A stretch of DNA of 64,000 nt from Effrenium voratum (taxonomy: Eukaryota; Sar; Dinophyceae; Suessiales; Symbiodiniaceae), in NCBI GenBank assembly GCA_963377175.1, contig CAUJNA010003319.1, forward strand, positions 375,001 to 439,000. Reading direction: 5' to 3'. Positions 45,568 to 56,604 of the stretch are shown in pieces. Numbering within the stretch: the first letter of the stretch is position 1; the number at the start of each line of letters is the position of its first letter. The notes under the pieces are model-generated. The model was not told where the DNA came from. It saw only the letters and a list, made by a program, of their open reading frames with translations, and ran no database searches. Position numbers and translations under genes: made by a program.

Positions 45568-45867
45568 ATGGAGGGCACTGAAAAGAAGCTGCATGGCAGG
45601 ACTCTAGTTTTGTCACTCTTCAAACTGGAGCTGAGAGATGTGCCGCGACGACTGGCTACGCGGCTACCCGCCTCCCCCAAAGTCGAAGATGATGCTGATG
45701 CGTTCAGCAACGGCTCCTGGAGGAACCTGCGCGAAGAAAAAATATGTGTCTCGGGTCAGCCCGAATGGCGGAACATTGAAGGAAGAAACCACAAACCAGT
45801 GCCTTGCTTACCGAGCATGCTTGAACAAATCTCCTTGTTTGACTTTGACCGAACAATGGCTTCCTAA
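45568..45867 (+). CDS. Candidate small protein or first exon, 99 aa
   Basis: An ATG-initiated frame ends in TAA, with enriched G/C third positions in its first 60 codons. It includes LSLFKLELRDVPRRLATRL and an acidic stretch (KVEDDADAFSNG). Minus-strand frames here (45522-45710 and 45864-46205) are also open. No family was recognised. Confidence 0.33.
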   Translation: MEGTEKKLHGRTLVLSLFKLELRDVPRRLATRLPASPKVEDDADAFSNGSWRNLREEKICVSGQPEWRNIEGRNHKPVPCLPSMLEQISLFDFDRTMAS

Positions 45868-46579
45868 GTTTTTGAGCTCCTCCCAACACGCAACTCTCTG
45901 GCAGGGTCCTTTGCGCCGGTTGAACCGATATGGCAATACCAGCCCGCACCATACAATGCCTCCACTCTTCGTTTCGTGAGCTCTCCAGCGAATGCTGACA
46001 TGTCATTTTGGTCTGGGTTGCGGCTGCTGGACTGCAAGGTGCTTTGTGCACAAAGGTGTTCGACCCATTCCCCCAGCTTTCGTGGATCTTGGCAATTTGC
46101 GGCACTTGCGCGACGCGCAACCAATTGGAACACGTGACGGTCGTGTGATTTGTCACTTGCCTCACAAAGGCAAAGCGAGCAAGCCGACAAACAACAGCTT
46201 GTCAATTTTCTTTGACCTCTGCTTGTCCCGGCCTCATGGGCTCCGGCTTGTTCCTCTCGAGCACCAGCACGGGCATTGCTCTACTTTTCAAGGGCGCGTT
46301 CGCTTGATACAATTGGCTTCTCAGCGCAGAACACACTTGAGCGCAGCACTCCCGCACAAATGCGGCGACGAGCAACATGTGTGGTTCCCCGCAAGGACAT
46401 GATGGGACTTAAAATTGTTTCCCGGACCACCTGGTTCTCTGGGCACTTTCATTTGGTCCATGACCTCTGAAACACTTAGCCTGCCCACCATACATGGAAA
46501 AGGACACCCGCCACTTGGACGGCACCCATGCTGGGACACACCGAACTCCCCGACACTGCGTTGATTCAGATCGCGCATG

Positions 46580-46816
46580 CTATCCCATGAGTGCACCAAG
46601 AGAAATGAACGAAGTCTGCCGCCGCCGCGAGCCAACTAAAGCATTCACTCCAAGTGACAACCTACCGAGCTCTCCATACCATGTTCCTTTCTTGGTCTGC
46701 TGCGAGAGCACCATAAAGGCCAAGGCTGGGAACTTGAGTTGCTTTTCTCTGCACACTCGTGCAGGGTGAGTGAGCCCTCTCAGGAACTTGAGTTGGGGGT
46801 TCCAGCTAGAAGCCAT
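46580..46816 (-). CDS. Candidate small protein, 78 aa
   Basis: An ATG-initiated frame ends in TAG. It is basic and helical (MASSWNPQLKFLRGLTHPAR) with a Ser/Arg-rich end. No family was recognised. Confidence 0.27.
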   Translation of the reverse strand: MASSWNPQLKFLRGLTHPARVCREKQLKFPALAFMVLSQQTKKGTWYGELGRLSLGVNALVGSRRRQTSFISLGALMG

Positions 46817-47219
46817 GTTCAGGATGGATAAATTTTACGTGTAATTATTTTGCCGTATTTTGCCCCTGGCCCCCCCCCGCAGCGGTTGCTTTAATTCCAC
46901 GTCCACATCCCAAGTGCTGTCCAAAAAAAATATCAGTCGTTTGGAGATGCTGGCGCGGTCTCCGACGTGCGTTGATTCCAAAAAGGTTGGCGCCATTAAC
47001 GCCACACGAGAAGTCTTCTGAAAGAGTGGAGCGAAATGGAGTCGGAGATATAGGCAGTCGTCCAAATTGGGCCCTAGAACTTGATGCCCTTTTGGTGTTG
47101 AACAAACACTCGAAATGACAAGGGTCGAAAGAAAACTTGGAGTGATTTGGGACGAGTCTGGGCGCAATGCAACGCACACTCTCCCCCCCAATCCCCCACC
47201 CCACCCCACCACATCCACT

Positions 47220-47352
47220 CGCACCCGCCCACACCCACACACGTACACACAAACAGATTAACACACACACACAAATTACACACACATGCTGTGTGACATA
47301 CACACCCACACACACACACACAAACACACAAACACGCAAGCACGCACGCACG
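47220..47352. repeat. CA-rich simple repeat
   Basis: Cacacacaca runs are mixed with caaacaca and cgcacgca variants. Confidence 0.9.
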
Positions 47353-47773
47353 CACCCACCCAGTATGCCTGGTCCTGCGAAATGCCTAAAGTGAGATCTC
47401 GTGCTTTCCCAACCAGAATGGCCTCTCACTTGTTGCAATGGTCCTTTTGGCGCAAAGCCCGTTCTTGCTCTTAACATTGACTGCAACCTGGCGCAAACAC
47501 CGGTGCCGAAGCCCCGCCCTCCCCTCAATCTTACCTCCTGTCTTGTCCAAAAGAGGCCCATGGGCAACCGCCGCAATAAAGAAATCCGCCAATTGATGCA
47601 AAAACATGAACACAGCATGGAACAACCCAACATGTTGGGTTGCCGGGGCGGGTTTGCCCGGACCGAATGACGGTCACTCTTGGACGTGGGTTGGGAAATG
47701 CGCAAATCCTATGCGAATAGCCGTGAATCGTGGCTTCGGTGGGATCACAGGAAAGCCTGCAAATGTCCAACTT

Positions 47774-47804
47774 CGCGTATTCGAATCTCAGATTCGAATA
47801 CGCG
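47774..47804. other. Perfect 15-bp hairpin, 1-nt loop
   Basis: The arm cgcgtattcgaatct (47774-47788) is followed by one C and its exact reverse complement (47790-47804). A second perfect hairpin, cttagacacc with a one-base loop, lies at 48073-48093. Confidence 0.9.
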
Positions 47805-47904
47805 GTGCTGGCAGGCGCATTCTCATTTGCTTGAAGCAGGCTCCAGGACTGTGGCCTGACTCTCTTAGTGAGAGACCTTGAGAATGCCACCAACACTTTC
47901 ATGC

Positions 47905-48826
47905 AGCTGTCCAGCCCGGGCTGCCTTGTACATGCGAAGCAAACAAGTCATGAGCTGCGCTGATAACTTGCTGGCAGAACTTCCGTTCCTGCTCGCAACT
48001 GTGAGCGCAGCGGAGACAAAGACCAGCATTCGGGAAGGTAGCTGATTCAAACGCAAGAAGGCCCCAAGCCCTCTTAGACACCAGGTGTCTAAGACACCTA
48101 GTGGAAAAGTGGCAACGTGTCAGATAAGCAAATACGACTGCGCAGTCGCGTAGAGTGCGCAGATAGCGGAGAAGTCACATGGCGTGTGGGGCTGGGGGGT
48201 CGGGATCGACTAATTTGAAACACAGGTTGGCCTCGACATGCTGGAAACGTGGCCCCGTGTTCTTTCCATCCCCCCCCGTTCCCCCCCCCCCCTCGACAGC
48301 CGCAAACACGCTGAGGATCGGCATGCGCGGGGCAGCATGAAATTCCGGGCAAACCCCCCCCGTCAACCCAACATGTTGAATAAACCCTGGTGTCTGTCGC
48401 AGTTAACCCAACCCCCGCAACAAAAGCCCTGGTTAAAACCCAAAAGATGGCCAAACATCGGCCACGATGGCCTCAGGCGTGCACGGCATGGCGAGGCGAC
48501 CGCCCAAGGACAGGCCTCGGGAAGCGCGTTGCCAATCGGAACAAGGTCAGGCAGCATCTGGTTCTGCAAGATAATGCCCAAATAAAGTGTACCTTGGTCC
48601 TAGCCAGTCTTTCAACTTTGCGTGTACTTTTCAACAAGAAGCAAAATGTGGCGAGTTTGCCAAGAAGTAAGTATATTTAGATAGACCGGACCAAAAAAGC
48701 AAGGTTCAGACTCCGAAGACCCCTTGCTATCCCCAACCGAAAGTCACCCAAAGCAGCTGGACCTTAACTTCAGGAAAGCCGACACCATGTACGAAACGGC
48801 ACGCACGCACGCAAGAACCGCCCACC
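47905..48826. other. No supported gene
   Basis: There are only short unbiased frames and a C-run at 48273-48291. Confidence 0.4.
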
Positions 48827-49222
48827 CACCCAAACACACACACAAACACACACACAAGTGCACACAAGCACACACAAACACACACACACACACAAAAACA
48901 CACACACACACAAAAACACACACACACACACAAAAAACACACACACACAAACACACAAACACACACACACACCCACACACCCACACACCCACACCCACAC
49001 CCACACCCACACCCACACCCACACCCACACCCGCACGCACGCACGCACACACACACACAGACAAACACAAACACACACACACACACACACCAACACACAC
49101 ACACACACACACGCACACACACACACAAACAAACACACACACACAAACACACACACACATACACACACAAACACACACACACACAAACACAGAAACACAC
49201 ACAGACACAAACTCACACACAA

Positions 49223-49277
<55 letters not shown>

Positions 49278-49327
49278 AAACACAAACACACACACAAACA
49301 CACAAAAAAACACAAACACACACACAA

Positions 49328-49358
<31 letters not shown>

Positions 49359-49521
49359 AACCCACACACACACACACACAAACACACACAAACAAAAACT
49401 AAAACACACACACACAAACACAAACTAAAACACACACACACAAAAACACACACATACACACACAACAACACACACACACAAACACAGAAACACACACACA
49501 GACATAAACTCACACACACAA

Positions 49522-49578
<57 letters not shown>

Positions 49579-49628
49579 CACGCACACAAACAAACACACA
49601 AACAAACACACACACACACACACACAAA

Positions 49629-49661
<33 letters not shown>

Positions 49662-49802
49662 CACAAACACACAAACACACACACACACAAACAAACAAAC
49701 ACAAACACGCACGCACGTACGCACGCACGCTCGCTCGCACGCACACACGCACACACGCAGACACGCAGACACGCAGACACGCACACACACACAGACACAC
49801 AA

Positions 49803-49835
<33 letters not shown>

Positions 49836-49862
49836 CACACCACACACACAATACCGCACACA
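48827..49862. repeat. One-kilobase CA/ACAAA-rich array
   Basis: Mostly acac runs with recurring aaa interruptions (cacaaacacac), a cacccacaccc block at 48970-49032 and a gcacgcac block at 49034-49048. A 49420-49620 part resembles 49180-49290 in the order of its interruptions. All long Cys/Val or His/Thr frames through it are artefacts. Confidence 0.97.
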
Positions 49863-49962
49863 CGAAAACGCGAGCACGCACTTCCCAAACAGTCTTGCCA
49901 TACTTCTTACTTCCAGGACCAGTTCGGCATCACTATATATCTATACATAGAGCTCCTTTGAG

Positions 49963-50655
49963 CGTGTCTTGCCAAAACTTGCTAGGACGGGGTCCCCAAA
50001 CAAAACCAATTCCCAATTAGCCCTGCCAGCTCCTGGAACCTGACCCTATTGCAAAACCAATTCACGAGTACCACTGCCCGTTCAAAGGCCAGACCACCTC
50101 ATGTCCTTCAAACTCATTTTACTGAAAGCGAGGCCTTTACCAATCAGACGCGAGATGCTTCTGTGTGCTTGGACGATGCAATCTTGCTGTTACAAACTCG
50201 TTTCACTCACCGCTTAAAAGCTGAACATATTCACTCACGCCACTCCAGCCTGCACCTCCCGGCGCTGCCAAAGCTCACCTGGGCGACGATATGCACACAT
50301 TTCTGAAGATCCGAGTAGCACTCATCTTCGCGCACACAGCCCAAAGAGCTTGCTGATCAAGAGGGCACATAGTTTGGGAAAAGGTAGAAATCAGTGACGG
50401 CTGGCTGGAAATGGTCAACAGTTTCTATATGTTTCTCATCGCGTGCTCACGTTTTGAATACGCCACTCCCATAGACTGGCGCTCTTGGGATCTTCTTGCC
50501 GAAGAACAAGCCTAAGGGGACAACATACCTCAAAGCTAGCTGTGCCGCTCGCCAAGTTTCTGAACGTATTGCCTGGTTTGCTATGGAACAGGGTTGGAAG
50601 CACTGAGCCCAAACACACTTGGCGCCTGCGAGTCGTTTTTCCAATCCACGCCGCG
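49963..50655. other. No supported gene
   Basis: This lies 3' of the kinase on its strand. Nothing convincing was seen. It would hold the kinase 3' untranslated region. Confidence 0.4.
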
Positions 50656-51516
50656 TCACGGAGCCGGTACGAACGGAGGGAAATCGTTGAAAGTATCCCA
50701 CTGCCAGTTGCTGAACCAGCTCCTTTCACGCACCTTCCACCCACGCTTCCAACAGCAATCATGGCAAAGCGAGTTTATCATCGCAATGCACTCTTCCGTC
50801 AACCATTCGGGGAACCTTTGCCCCCGAATCCTCTTGGTGGGGACACTGCAGGGCGTGCCACCCATGAGATCATGCATTGTGATCCCTAGGCTCCACCAAT
50901 CCACGGCATGTGTGTAGCCCCTGCCCCCAATGACTTCTGGGGCCATGTAGGCGTCAGTGCCGCACACAGAGTAGGTTCTACCCCAAGACTGCTTGGAAAG
51001 CCCAAAGTCAGCGACTTTCAGTTGCCCCATGCTATTCAGCAGCATGTTTTCGGGCTTAATATCTCTGTGCATGACGCAACGCTCATGCAAATATTGCACA
51101 GCGCAGGTTGCTCCGGCAGAATAGTACTTCACATGGCGGATGCTTCCGTAGAGGTGGTGTGTGTGAAAGATCTCCCTCAAAGACCCACCGGAAGCCAGCT
51201 CCAACTGCAGGAAACAGAACCTGTCGTCCTCGTAGGTCTGGAACATCTTCGTCACATGCTGGCAGTTCAGCAGCCGCAAAATATCAATTTCTTGTTCAAG
51301 GCGTTCGGACATAGCTTCTTTCGCCACGCACTTCATGGCGAAAGTCTGCCGCGTGTGGTAGTGCCTGACCTGGTGTACCTCCCCGAAGCTGCCGCGGCCA
51401 AGGAGATGAAGCCACTCGAAGTCTGCCAGACCGTCCCTGCTCGGCATCTGCACTCCTGGCCAGCGTGACGTGCCTTCCGTCACGCGCTGTGCAACTTTGC
51501 GGACTTTCGGAAACAT
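50656..51516 (-). CDS. AGC-type serine/threonine protein kinase
   Basis: This transfers phosphate from ATP to Ser/Thr of protein substrates. From the first in-frame ATG (51516) it is 286 residues. The Gly loop GRGSFGEV is at 40-47, the ATP Lys at 62 (AMK), HRDIKPEN at 140-147 (catalytic Asp 142), DFG at 160-162, an activation loop with Cys-Gly-Thr (175-177), APE at 182-184, DWWSLG at 196-201, and PPFVP at 280-284, the AGC-family end of the kinase core. All catalytic residues are present. There is no C-terminal turn or hydrophobic motif after PPFVP, and the segment between DWWSLG and FPEWL is short. The frame is open upstream to a TAG near 51646 without another ATG, so an earlier exon is possible. 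No introns interrupt the domain. The exact subfamily (PKA/PKG-like or other) is not resolved. Confidence 0.9.
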   Translation of the reverse strand: MFPKVRKVAQRVTEGTSRWPGVQMPSRDGLADFEWLHLLGRGSFGEVHQVRHYHTRQTFAMKCVAKEAMSERLEQEIDILRLLNCQHVTKMFQTYEDDRFCFLQLELASGGSLREIFHTHHLYGSIRHVKYYSAGATCAVQYLHERCVMHRDIKPENMLLNSMGQLKVADFGLSKQSWGRTYSVCGTDAYMAPEVIGGRGYTHAVDWWSLGITMHDLMGGTPCSVPTKRIRGQRFPEWLTEECIAMINSLCHDCCWKRGWKVRERSWFSNWQWDTFNDFPPFVPAP

Positions 51517-51754
51517 CCTTCCAATGGGCACACGAAAGTGAAGGAGGATTGATTGGAAAACGCAAGTAGGTCGATCCCAGCATTCCGGTCTTTGAAAAGC
51601 TTCAATGCAACACCCTCACAGTCCTTCGGGCTGAGGCCACAGTTCTAGCAAAGGCGGCCCTGCTGGACCTTCTTGGCCTTCGGCCGCTTCCTTGCAGCAA
51701 GCGCGGTTGCAACATGAAATGGTGACAATAAAATGACAATGGCGATGGTGATAT

Positions 51755-51940
51755 GGTGATGGTAACGTTCCTGACGGTGATGGTGATGGTGATGTATGGT
51801 GTTGTTGGTGTTGGTGTTGGTGATGGTGGTGTGACGACCATGGTGGGAAATGTATGACAATGGCAACGATGAACACGACGGCAACGGTGATGACACTGAC
51901 AATGATGACACCGACGACGATGTTATTGATGATGGGTCAA
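51755..51940. repeat. Imperfect GAT/GGT trinucleotide tract
   Basis: Words gatggtgatgg and gttggtgttgg run on, changing to gatgacac and gacaatgatga words after 51850. Confidence 0.85.
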
Positions 51941-52089
51941 AGAGATGTAGTTGGCGACGTTTCCAGGAGGACGAGCCAGCCAACAGCTTCCAAGTCACCG
52001 ACTGCTGCTTCAGCTCGCTCAGCTGCTTTGGCTGGACGTCGGCAATGAGAGGCTCCTGGGCCGAGTCATGTTCACTCTGGGAATGCTAA

Positions 52090-52990
52090 TCCCTTCTTCT
52101 TATTAATAAACGGACCCAATAATTAATAAGAACCTGCAGCAAACTATCACTTTTGAACTGACAATGACTCTTGGTACGGCTTTCGCAAAGAACATCGAAG
52201 GGTCAGAAAAGGTATTTGGCCTGAAGCCCAGACAAAGACTGCAGGGAGCACTGGGGCAAAAGCTTTGTTTCAAAGATGGCAGCTTGAATTGGACTAAAAC
52301 CTTTGTCCTCGTCAACAATATCAAATAGAGCGGCTAACTTGTTCCGTGCTGCAGGCAGTCATGGATCTACCCATTACGATGCCTTCTCTCAGCAAGGGAA
52401 AGGAGTTGGGCGTGTTTCCGTCTAGTTCTGAAATGGCGCTTCTTGTGATAGCTCTTGTTGGCAAGAGTCGGCGATCAGTTGGCGCTTCCTCAGCATTCCT
52501 GAAAGTAACATGTTGCGCGCAAAGCCCTAGAAATCGCTGACAGCCGGCTGCCCGGCGTCGAATCTTGAGCGTATGTTTTGGGCTTCTGTGAGTCCGCTTG
52601 CAAACATGCGAGCTTCATATGGGCGCAATTGCAAGTGTTGTATCGATGGTGGGCTCCACAAACTCGCTGGGATGGTCGGCGCAATTCATGAGCGTTCGAT
52701 GGCTCACCCAAGCCCACGCAGGCTTGACAAGCCAACTGAGGAGTGACCGATCAAACAAGCCAACACTAGAAGCAAACAGAACCAGAGAGCTTTCATACTC
52801 GCAGTCTGGGAGAAAATTTGCTAGCTAGCGAGTGACGGCTTTCCCGGCCTGCGCGCGTGGCAGTGGAAGAAGCCAGGTTCCCACTGGCCTCGTCTTTTAA
52901 GCGGCTTTTCCCACTCAGCTTGCATGGCACTACCAAGAAACCGTACATTGAAACGGGTGATGGCATCCTGCAACGCGAAGGTGATTCGGC
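52090..52990. other. No supported gene
   Basis: Short frames on both strands without bias. Confidence 0.4.
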
Positions 52991-52991
52991 C

Positions 52992-53579
52992 TTAAACAAA
53001 ATGGGGGGGGGGGGAGAACAAGAGGATGGGAGGGTGAACGGGCGAACATTTGCATCGAGCCTCGGAAGCCACAGCGTCTGCACTCGCCAAAGGGCTGGAC
53101 TCCTGAGGCAATGCCAGCCGGCTGACAGGAAACCGCCGGGCTGAATTCAATTCAAAGGCATTCCACCACAGGCTGCAAGATGCTGTACGCAGGCAGCATG
53201 GCAGCATCATGCAACTGTAGCGTTGAGATGCGTTGAGACAAGCTGCTGACCAAGCCCAAAGTGCTAGAGCTGCACTCGGAAGCAGCGAAGCGGCAATCCT
53301 TGGTTGCTTCGCTGCAGCCCAGCGACGCAACAAGTGCTGAACGCCCCTCACATGCTCTGAGCGCGCAAGTGCAAATGTACGCCAACTCAACTGGCCGATT
53401 TTCTCAGACGAGATGCGCTGCTGCATCGGCCATGGCCACCCAAAAGCCTGAACGTAGATAGGATAACTTAGCTTGGATTGGCTGGCCATCGACTGTCTCA
53501 AACAACCTGCAACACCTGTGAGAAACAGTAAAAACAAACACCTACTGTTCTCAGCTCCAATACCTTCCGCCAGCCACAT
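52992..53579 (-). CDS. Weak open frame, 195 aa
   Basis: An ATG-initiated frame ends in TAG. Its N-terminus (MWLAEGIGAENSRCLFLLFL and on) looks like a possible signal peptide, and it is Ala/Ser/Cys-rich after that. The other two minus frames and one plus frame are also open across 53150-53460, so the coding frame is unclear. Length is near chance expectation. Confidence 0.22.
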   Translation of the reverse strand: MWLAEGIGAENSRCLFLLFLTGVAGCLRQSMASQSKLSYPIYVQAFGWPWPMQQRISSEKIGQLSWRTFALARSEHVRGVQHLLRRWAAAKQPRIAASLLPSAALALWAWSAACLNASQRYSCMMLPCCLRTASCSLWWNAFELNSARRFPVSRLALPQESSPLASADAVASEARCKCSPVHPPILLFSPPPHFV

Positions 53580-53926
53580 CTGTTTCTGATTTAGGCCCTA
53601 GCATAGGCAAAAACGACTTGCACTTGTGCTTCCGTTTGCTGGCCAAGACCGGTCTGGGTGGCTGCGACTCATGAACGCTACAGCCGTCCATAGCGTGGGA
53701 TAAGTAGGTGGATTGAGGGTCAACTGAGATTACTGTTTGGCTTGCATGGTTTATACAGAACTGAGTGTGTGAATTCAGGCTTGGATTAGGGTCATTGAGT
53801 GTAGAATCTCAGGTGTTGTTTAGGGTCAACTGAGTTTGGGGTTTAAGGCTTGGTCTGTAGTCATGGAGTTTCGGGCGTGGGTTTTGTTTAGGGTCGACTG
53901 AGTCTAGGGTTGTTGGTTTAGGTGCT
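53580..53926. repeat. Imperfect tagggtca-rich stretch
   Basis: Words such as tttagggtcaactgagttt recur four or five times between 53715 and 53925. This again resembles a degraded TTTAGGG-type sequence. Confidence 0.6.
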
Positions 53927-54190
53927 TCAGAGTGAGACCTCGTAAAGACCGGACGTCTGCAATTTTCGGGTCCCAGCAAGGGTCAGCATGCTCAAGGCGA
54001 CTTCGCAAGTTTCGGGAAGATGGAACTGAGGCTTGCCCGCGGCGCTAATCCACGAATTCATTGCCTGTTGGCCGCGGGCAACTCCCAGCCCCTGGCCGAA
54101 ACATGAAGCGAAGCCGCCCAGCCCCTGCCTGAATCTGGCGGTGGCGCCAACAAAGCCACGGAGCCCATTGACGCAAGCGCGACCTGGCAT
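53927..54190 (-). CDS. Candidate exon or small protein, 87 aa
   Basis: A frame from ATG 54190 to TGA has a clear G/C bias at third positions in its first 55 codons. It is Gly-rich ([19 protein letters not shown]) and ends with a Leu-rich helix. A good acceptor (TTTCAATTGCTCAG) lies 11 bases upstream of the ATG, so this is more likely an internal or terminal exon. The plus strand is also open. Confidence 0.42.
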   Translation of the reverse strand: MPGRACVNGLRGFVGATARFRQGLGGFASCFGQGLGVARGQQAMNSWISAAGKPQFHLPETCEVALSMLTLAGTRKLQTSGLYEVSL

Positions 54191-54267
54191 CCAAGCTCCA
54201 GCTGAGCAATTGAAAGTTTCGACTCGCTTGGCCTCTCATGTGGCGATTTCGTTGCAGCATGAAAATA

Positions 54268-54955
54268 TCAGTGTGCGTGTGTGTCTGTGTGTTTCTCTGT
54301 GTGCCTATGTGTGTCTCTGTGTGTCTCTGTATGTCTCTGTGTCTGTGTGTATCTGTGTACCTCTGTGTGTCTGTGTGTCTCTGTGTGTCTCTGTGTCTCT
54401 GCTGTGTGTCTGTGTGTCTGTGTGTCTCTCTGTGTGTCGCTGTGTGTTTCTGTGTGTCTGTGTGTCTCTGTGTGTCTGTGTGTGTGTGTCTCTGTGTGTG
54501 TGTGTGTCTGTGTGTGTCTCTGTGTCTCTGTGTGTGGGTGTGTCTGTGTGTCTGTGTGTCTCTGTGTGTCTCTGTGTCGCTGTGTGTCGCTGTGTGTTTC
54601 TGTGTGTCTGTGTGTCTCTGTGTGTCTGTGTGTGTGTGTCTCTGTGTGTGTGTGTGTCTGTGTGTGTCTCTGTGTCTCTGTGTGTGGGTGTGTCTGTGTG
54701 TCTGTGTGTCTCTGTGTGTCTCTGTGTCGCTGTGTGTCGCTGTGTGTTTCTGTGTGTCTGTGTGTCTCTGTGTGTCTGTGTGTGTGTGTCTCTGTGTGTC
54801 TCTGTGTGTCTGTGTGTGTCTATGTGTGTCTCTGTGTGTCTCTGTGTGTCTCTGTGTCTGTGTGTGTGTGTCTCTTTGTGACTCTATGTGTCTCTGTGTG
54901 TCTCTGTGCGTCTCTGTGCGTCTCTGTGTGTTTATGTGTGTCCGTGTATATGCGT
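54268..54955. repeat. TCTGTGTG array with 150-bp higher-order repeat
   Basis: The basic words are tctgtgtg and tgtgtgtc. A larger unit of 150 bp recurs: the marker tgtgtgtttc after tcgc begins at 54441, 54591 and 54741. The 150-bp unit has the same order of cgc, gggtg and tttc variants each time. It is open in several frames only because the words lack stops. Confidence 0.96.
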
Positions 54956-55309
54956 GAGTGCGGGTGCGGGTGAGGGTGCGGGTGCGTTTGTGTGTGTTTC
55001 ACGCTGGCAAAAAATGGCAGGAATGGCTTCGTGACTCTTGACGGATCACTTTTTCTTATCAGGCCTGTCAGGAAACTAACACGACACAGTACAGAAAACA
55101 CGAGAAACTGCGAGGGGAAAGCACCTTGCCACCCTGCCTCCACCACCATCTTTGAAGGTTTCTGGCACACAAAAGACTTGAGCCACATGTAGCTGGGACT
55201 CCAAAAGTGGACGACCAACAGAAGCAATGCGCATCTCTGACGGCAAAGCCGACGCAAGTCGCGTCGGCTTAACCCATGTGTCGTACTTGAAATATCAAAA
55301 CAGGGTCGC

Positions 55310-55552
55310 CTAAAAGTGTGATTCTCTCACTCTCTCTCTGCCGTTGCGTCCAGAGGGTCTTGATTCAGCAAGGCAACGAAAAAGGCGCCCACCGATATTC
55401 AGGGGCGCCAGGTTGATTTGTAGCGTGTACGATTTAGCATCCGCATCACGGGCAGGCTTCCCAAGGGCCCGGCTGCTTCGCGACAGGGATGAGGGACCTG
55501 TGCGTCGCCAGAAGTCAGAGGGGGAAGTGCGCAAAGCTTCCAAAGCAAGCAT
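55310..55552 (-). CDS. Candidate small protein, 80 aa
   Basis: An ATG-initiated frame ends in TAG. It is Arg/Ser-rich (WRRTGPSSLSRSSRALGKP) and ends with an Arg/Glu repeat. Third positions are G/C-rich. The plus strand also encodes a similar-sized basic frame (55344-55559), which is the alternative. Confidence 0.32.
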   Translation of the reverse strand: MLALEALRTSPSDFWRRTGPSSLSRSSRALGKPARDADAKSYTLQINLAPLNIGGRLFRCLAESRPSGRNGRERVRESHF

Positions 55553-55928
55553 GGCATGACACAGGCAAGTGAGCTCGTGCGTCTTGTGGTTTTAAACGCT
55601 TCCCAAACAAGCTAAATGGGAAACTGTGCACCTTGACTGCAAGCAGCGCTACTTCAATTCTGCCAGCCACACAAAAAGAAAAGCGCAGCAAAAGGCTTGA
55701 ACAAGCTCAGTTGGTCATCTCCTAAACAAGTTGGTTTTGCGATCTGCCTTCCAACCTGGACACGTACCGTGCAATTGAATACCTCCGCAACTAAGCCATC
55801 ATTTTTCGTCCAGGAACCCTACATAGGCAGGGAAGTTGGTGCCTTGTGCCGGGAACATCCATTAAACAAAACGAGCTGTCGCCGTGAGGAAAAGACTCGT
55901 GATTCGAACTAGGTATGCCACGAAGGGA

Positions 55929-56561
55929 ATGCCGGGCCTAAAAAGGCGCCGTCTGAACCTCTTTCCCCTCGTCAGATTGGACACCAAAAGACCGACGATG
56001 GAACTGGACGCCGATCCGGACTCCGGAGGCCTTCAATATCTCCAGGCATCGTGCTCCTATCGCGCCAAAAAATGGCTTTGCACGGGAGACAAATTTGAAA
56101 CCAAGCGATTCAGAGGTCTTCTGCCTTTGGAGAAGCGGCAGCGGGTATGGGGGCACATGGGCACAGCCGTTTCGGCTCATGTGCAAACGCATCTCCACGG
56201 AAACAAGGTGGGGGCTTCTCCAAATGGAGAACCAACAGGAAACCAACTGCTTCAGGTGAGCGATTCTTATTTTGAGAAACGTCCAATGTGGGCTTTTGTT
56301 AAGGGTGCCCGTTTCGCCAAAAGAGAAACCAAACTCAACCAAACAAAGGCCCTAGTGTTGACCGCCACACCCCCATGTTCACGAGCAATCCCGTGGCTTC
56401 CCCCGGCGTGCGGCCTCAGGCCACTCCTGAGAAGCGGAACTGGAATTCCTCGGAATCGATCCACGGGTTGGTGCAGGGGAACAAAGGCAAACCAAAAGCA
56501 AACTCAAGCCGAAAAAGCCGCCCTGTGTCGAGAGAAGCTCAAATTTGTGGCTTGCCTGTAG
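55929..56561 (+). CDS. Candidate protein, 210 aa, basic
   Basis: The frame runs from the first ATG (55929) to TAG. It is rich in Lys and Arg with scattered Trp and Tyr (ASCSYRAKKWLCTGDKFETK). No repeat or low complexity explains its openness. It is one of the longest frames in non-repeat sequence, but such a length is near chance expectation. No family was recognised. Confidence 0.3.
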   Translation: MPGLKRRRLNLFPLVRLDTKRPTMELDADPDSGGLQYLQASCSYRAKKWLCTGDKFETKRFRGLLPLEKRQRVWGHMGTAVSAHVQTHLHGNKVGASPNGEPTGNQLLQVSDSYFEKRPMWAFVKGARFAKRETKLNQTKALVLTATPPCSRAIPWLPPACGLRPLLRSGTGIPRNRSTGWCRGTKANQKQTQAEKAALCREKLKFVACL

Positions 56562-56604
56562 TCCCTCGGCTTCCGAACCCCAAAAGGGTTCAACCTGTGT
56601 CACT

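Noticed and set aside
48724..49961. Frames of over 360 codons on both strands
   Set aside because: These are pure His-Thr or Cys-Val translations of the CA array.
54033..54973. Frames of 230-280 codons rich in Cys, Val and Ser
   Set aside because: Translations of the TCTGTGTG array. Only the short upstream exon on the minus strand is kept.
55890..55920. A gttcgaatc word suggesting a tRNA
   Set aside because: No T-stem pairing and no cloverleaf. Taken as chance.
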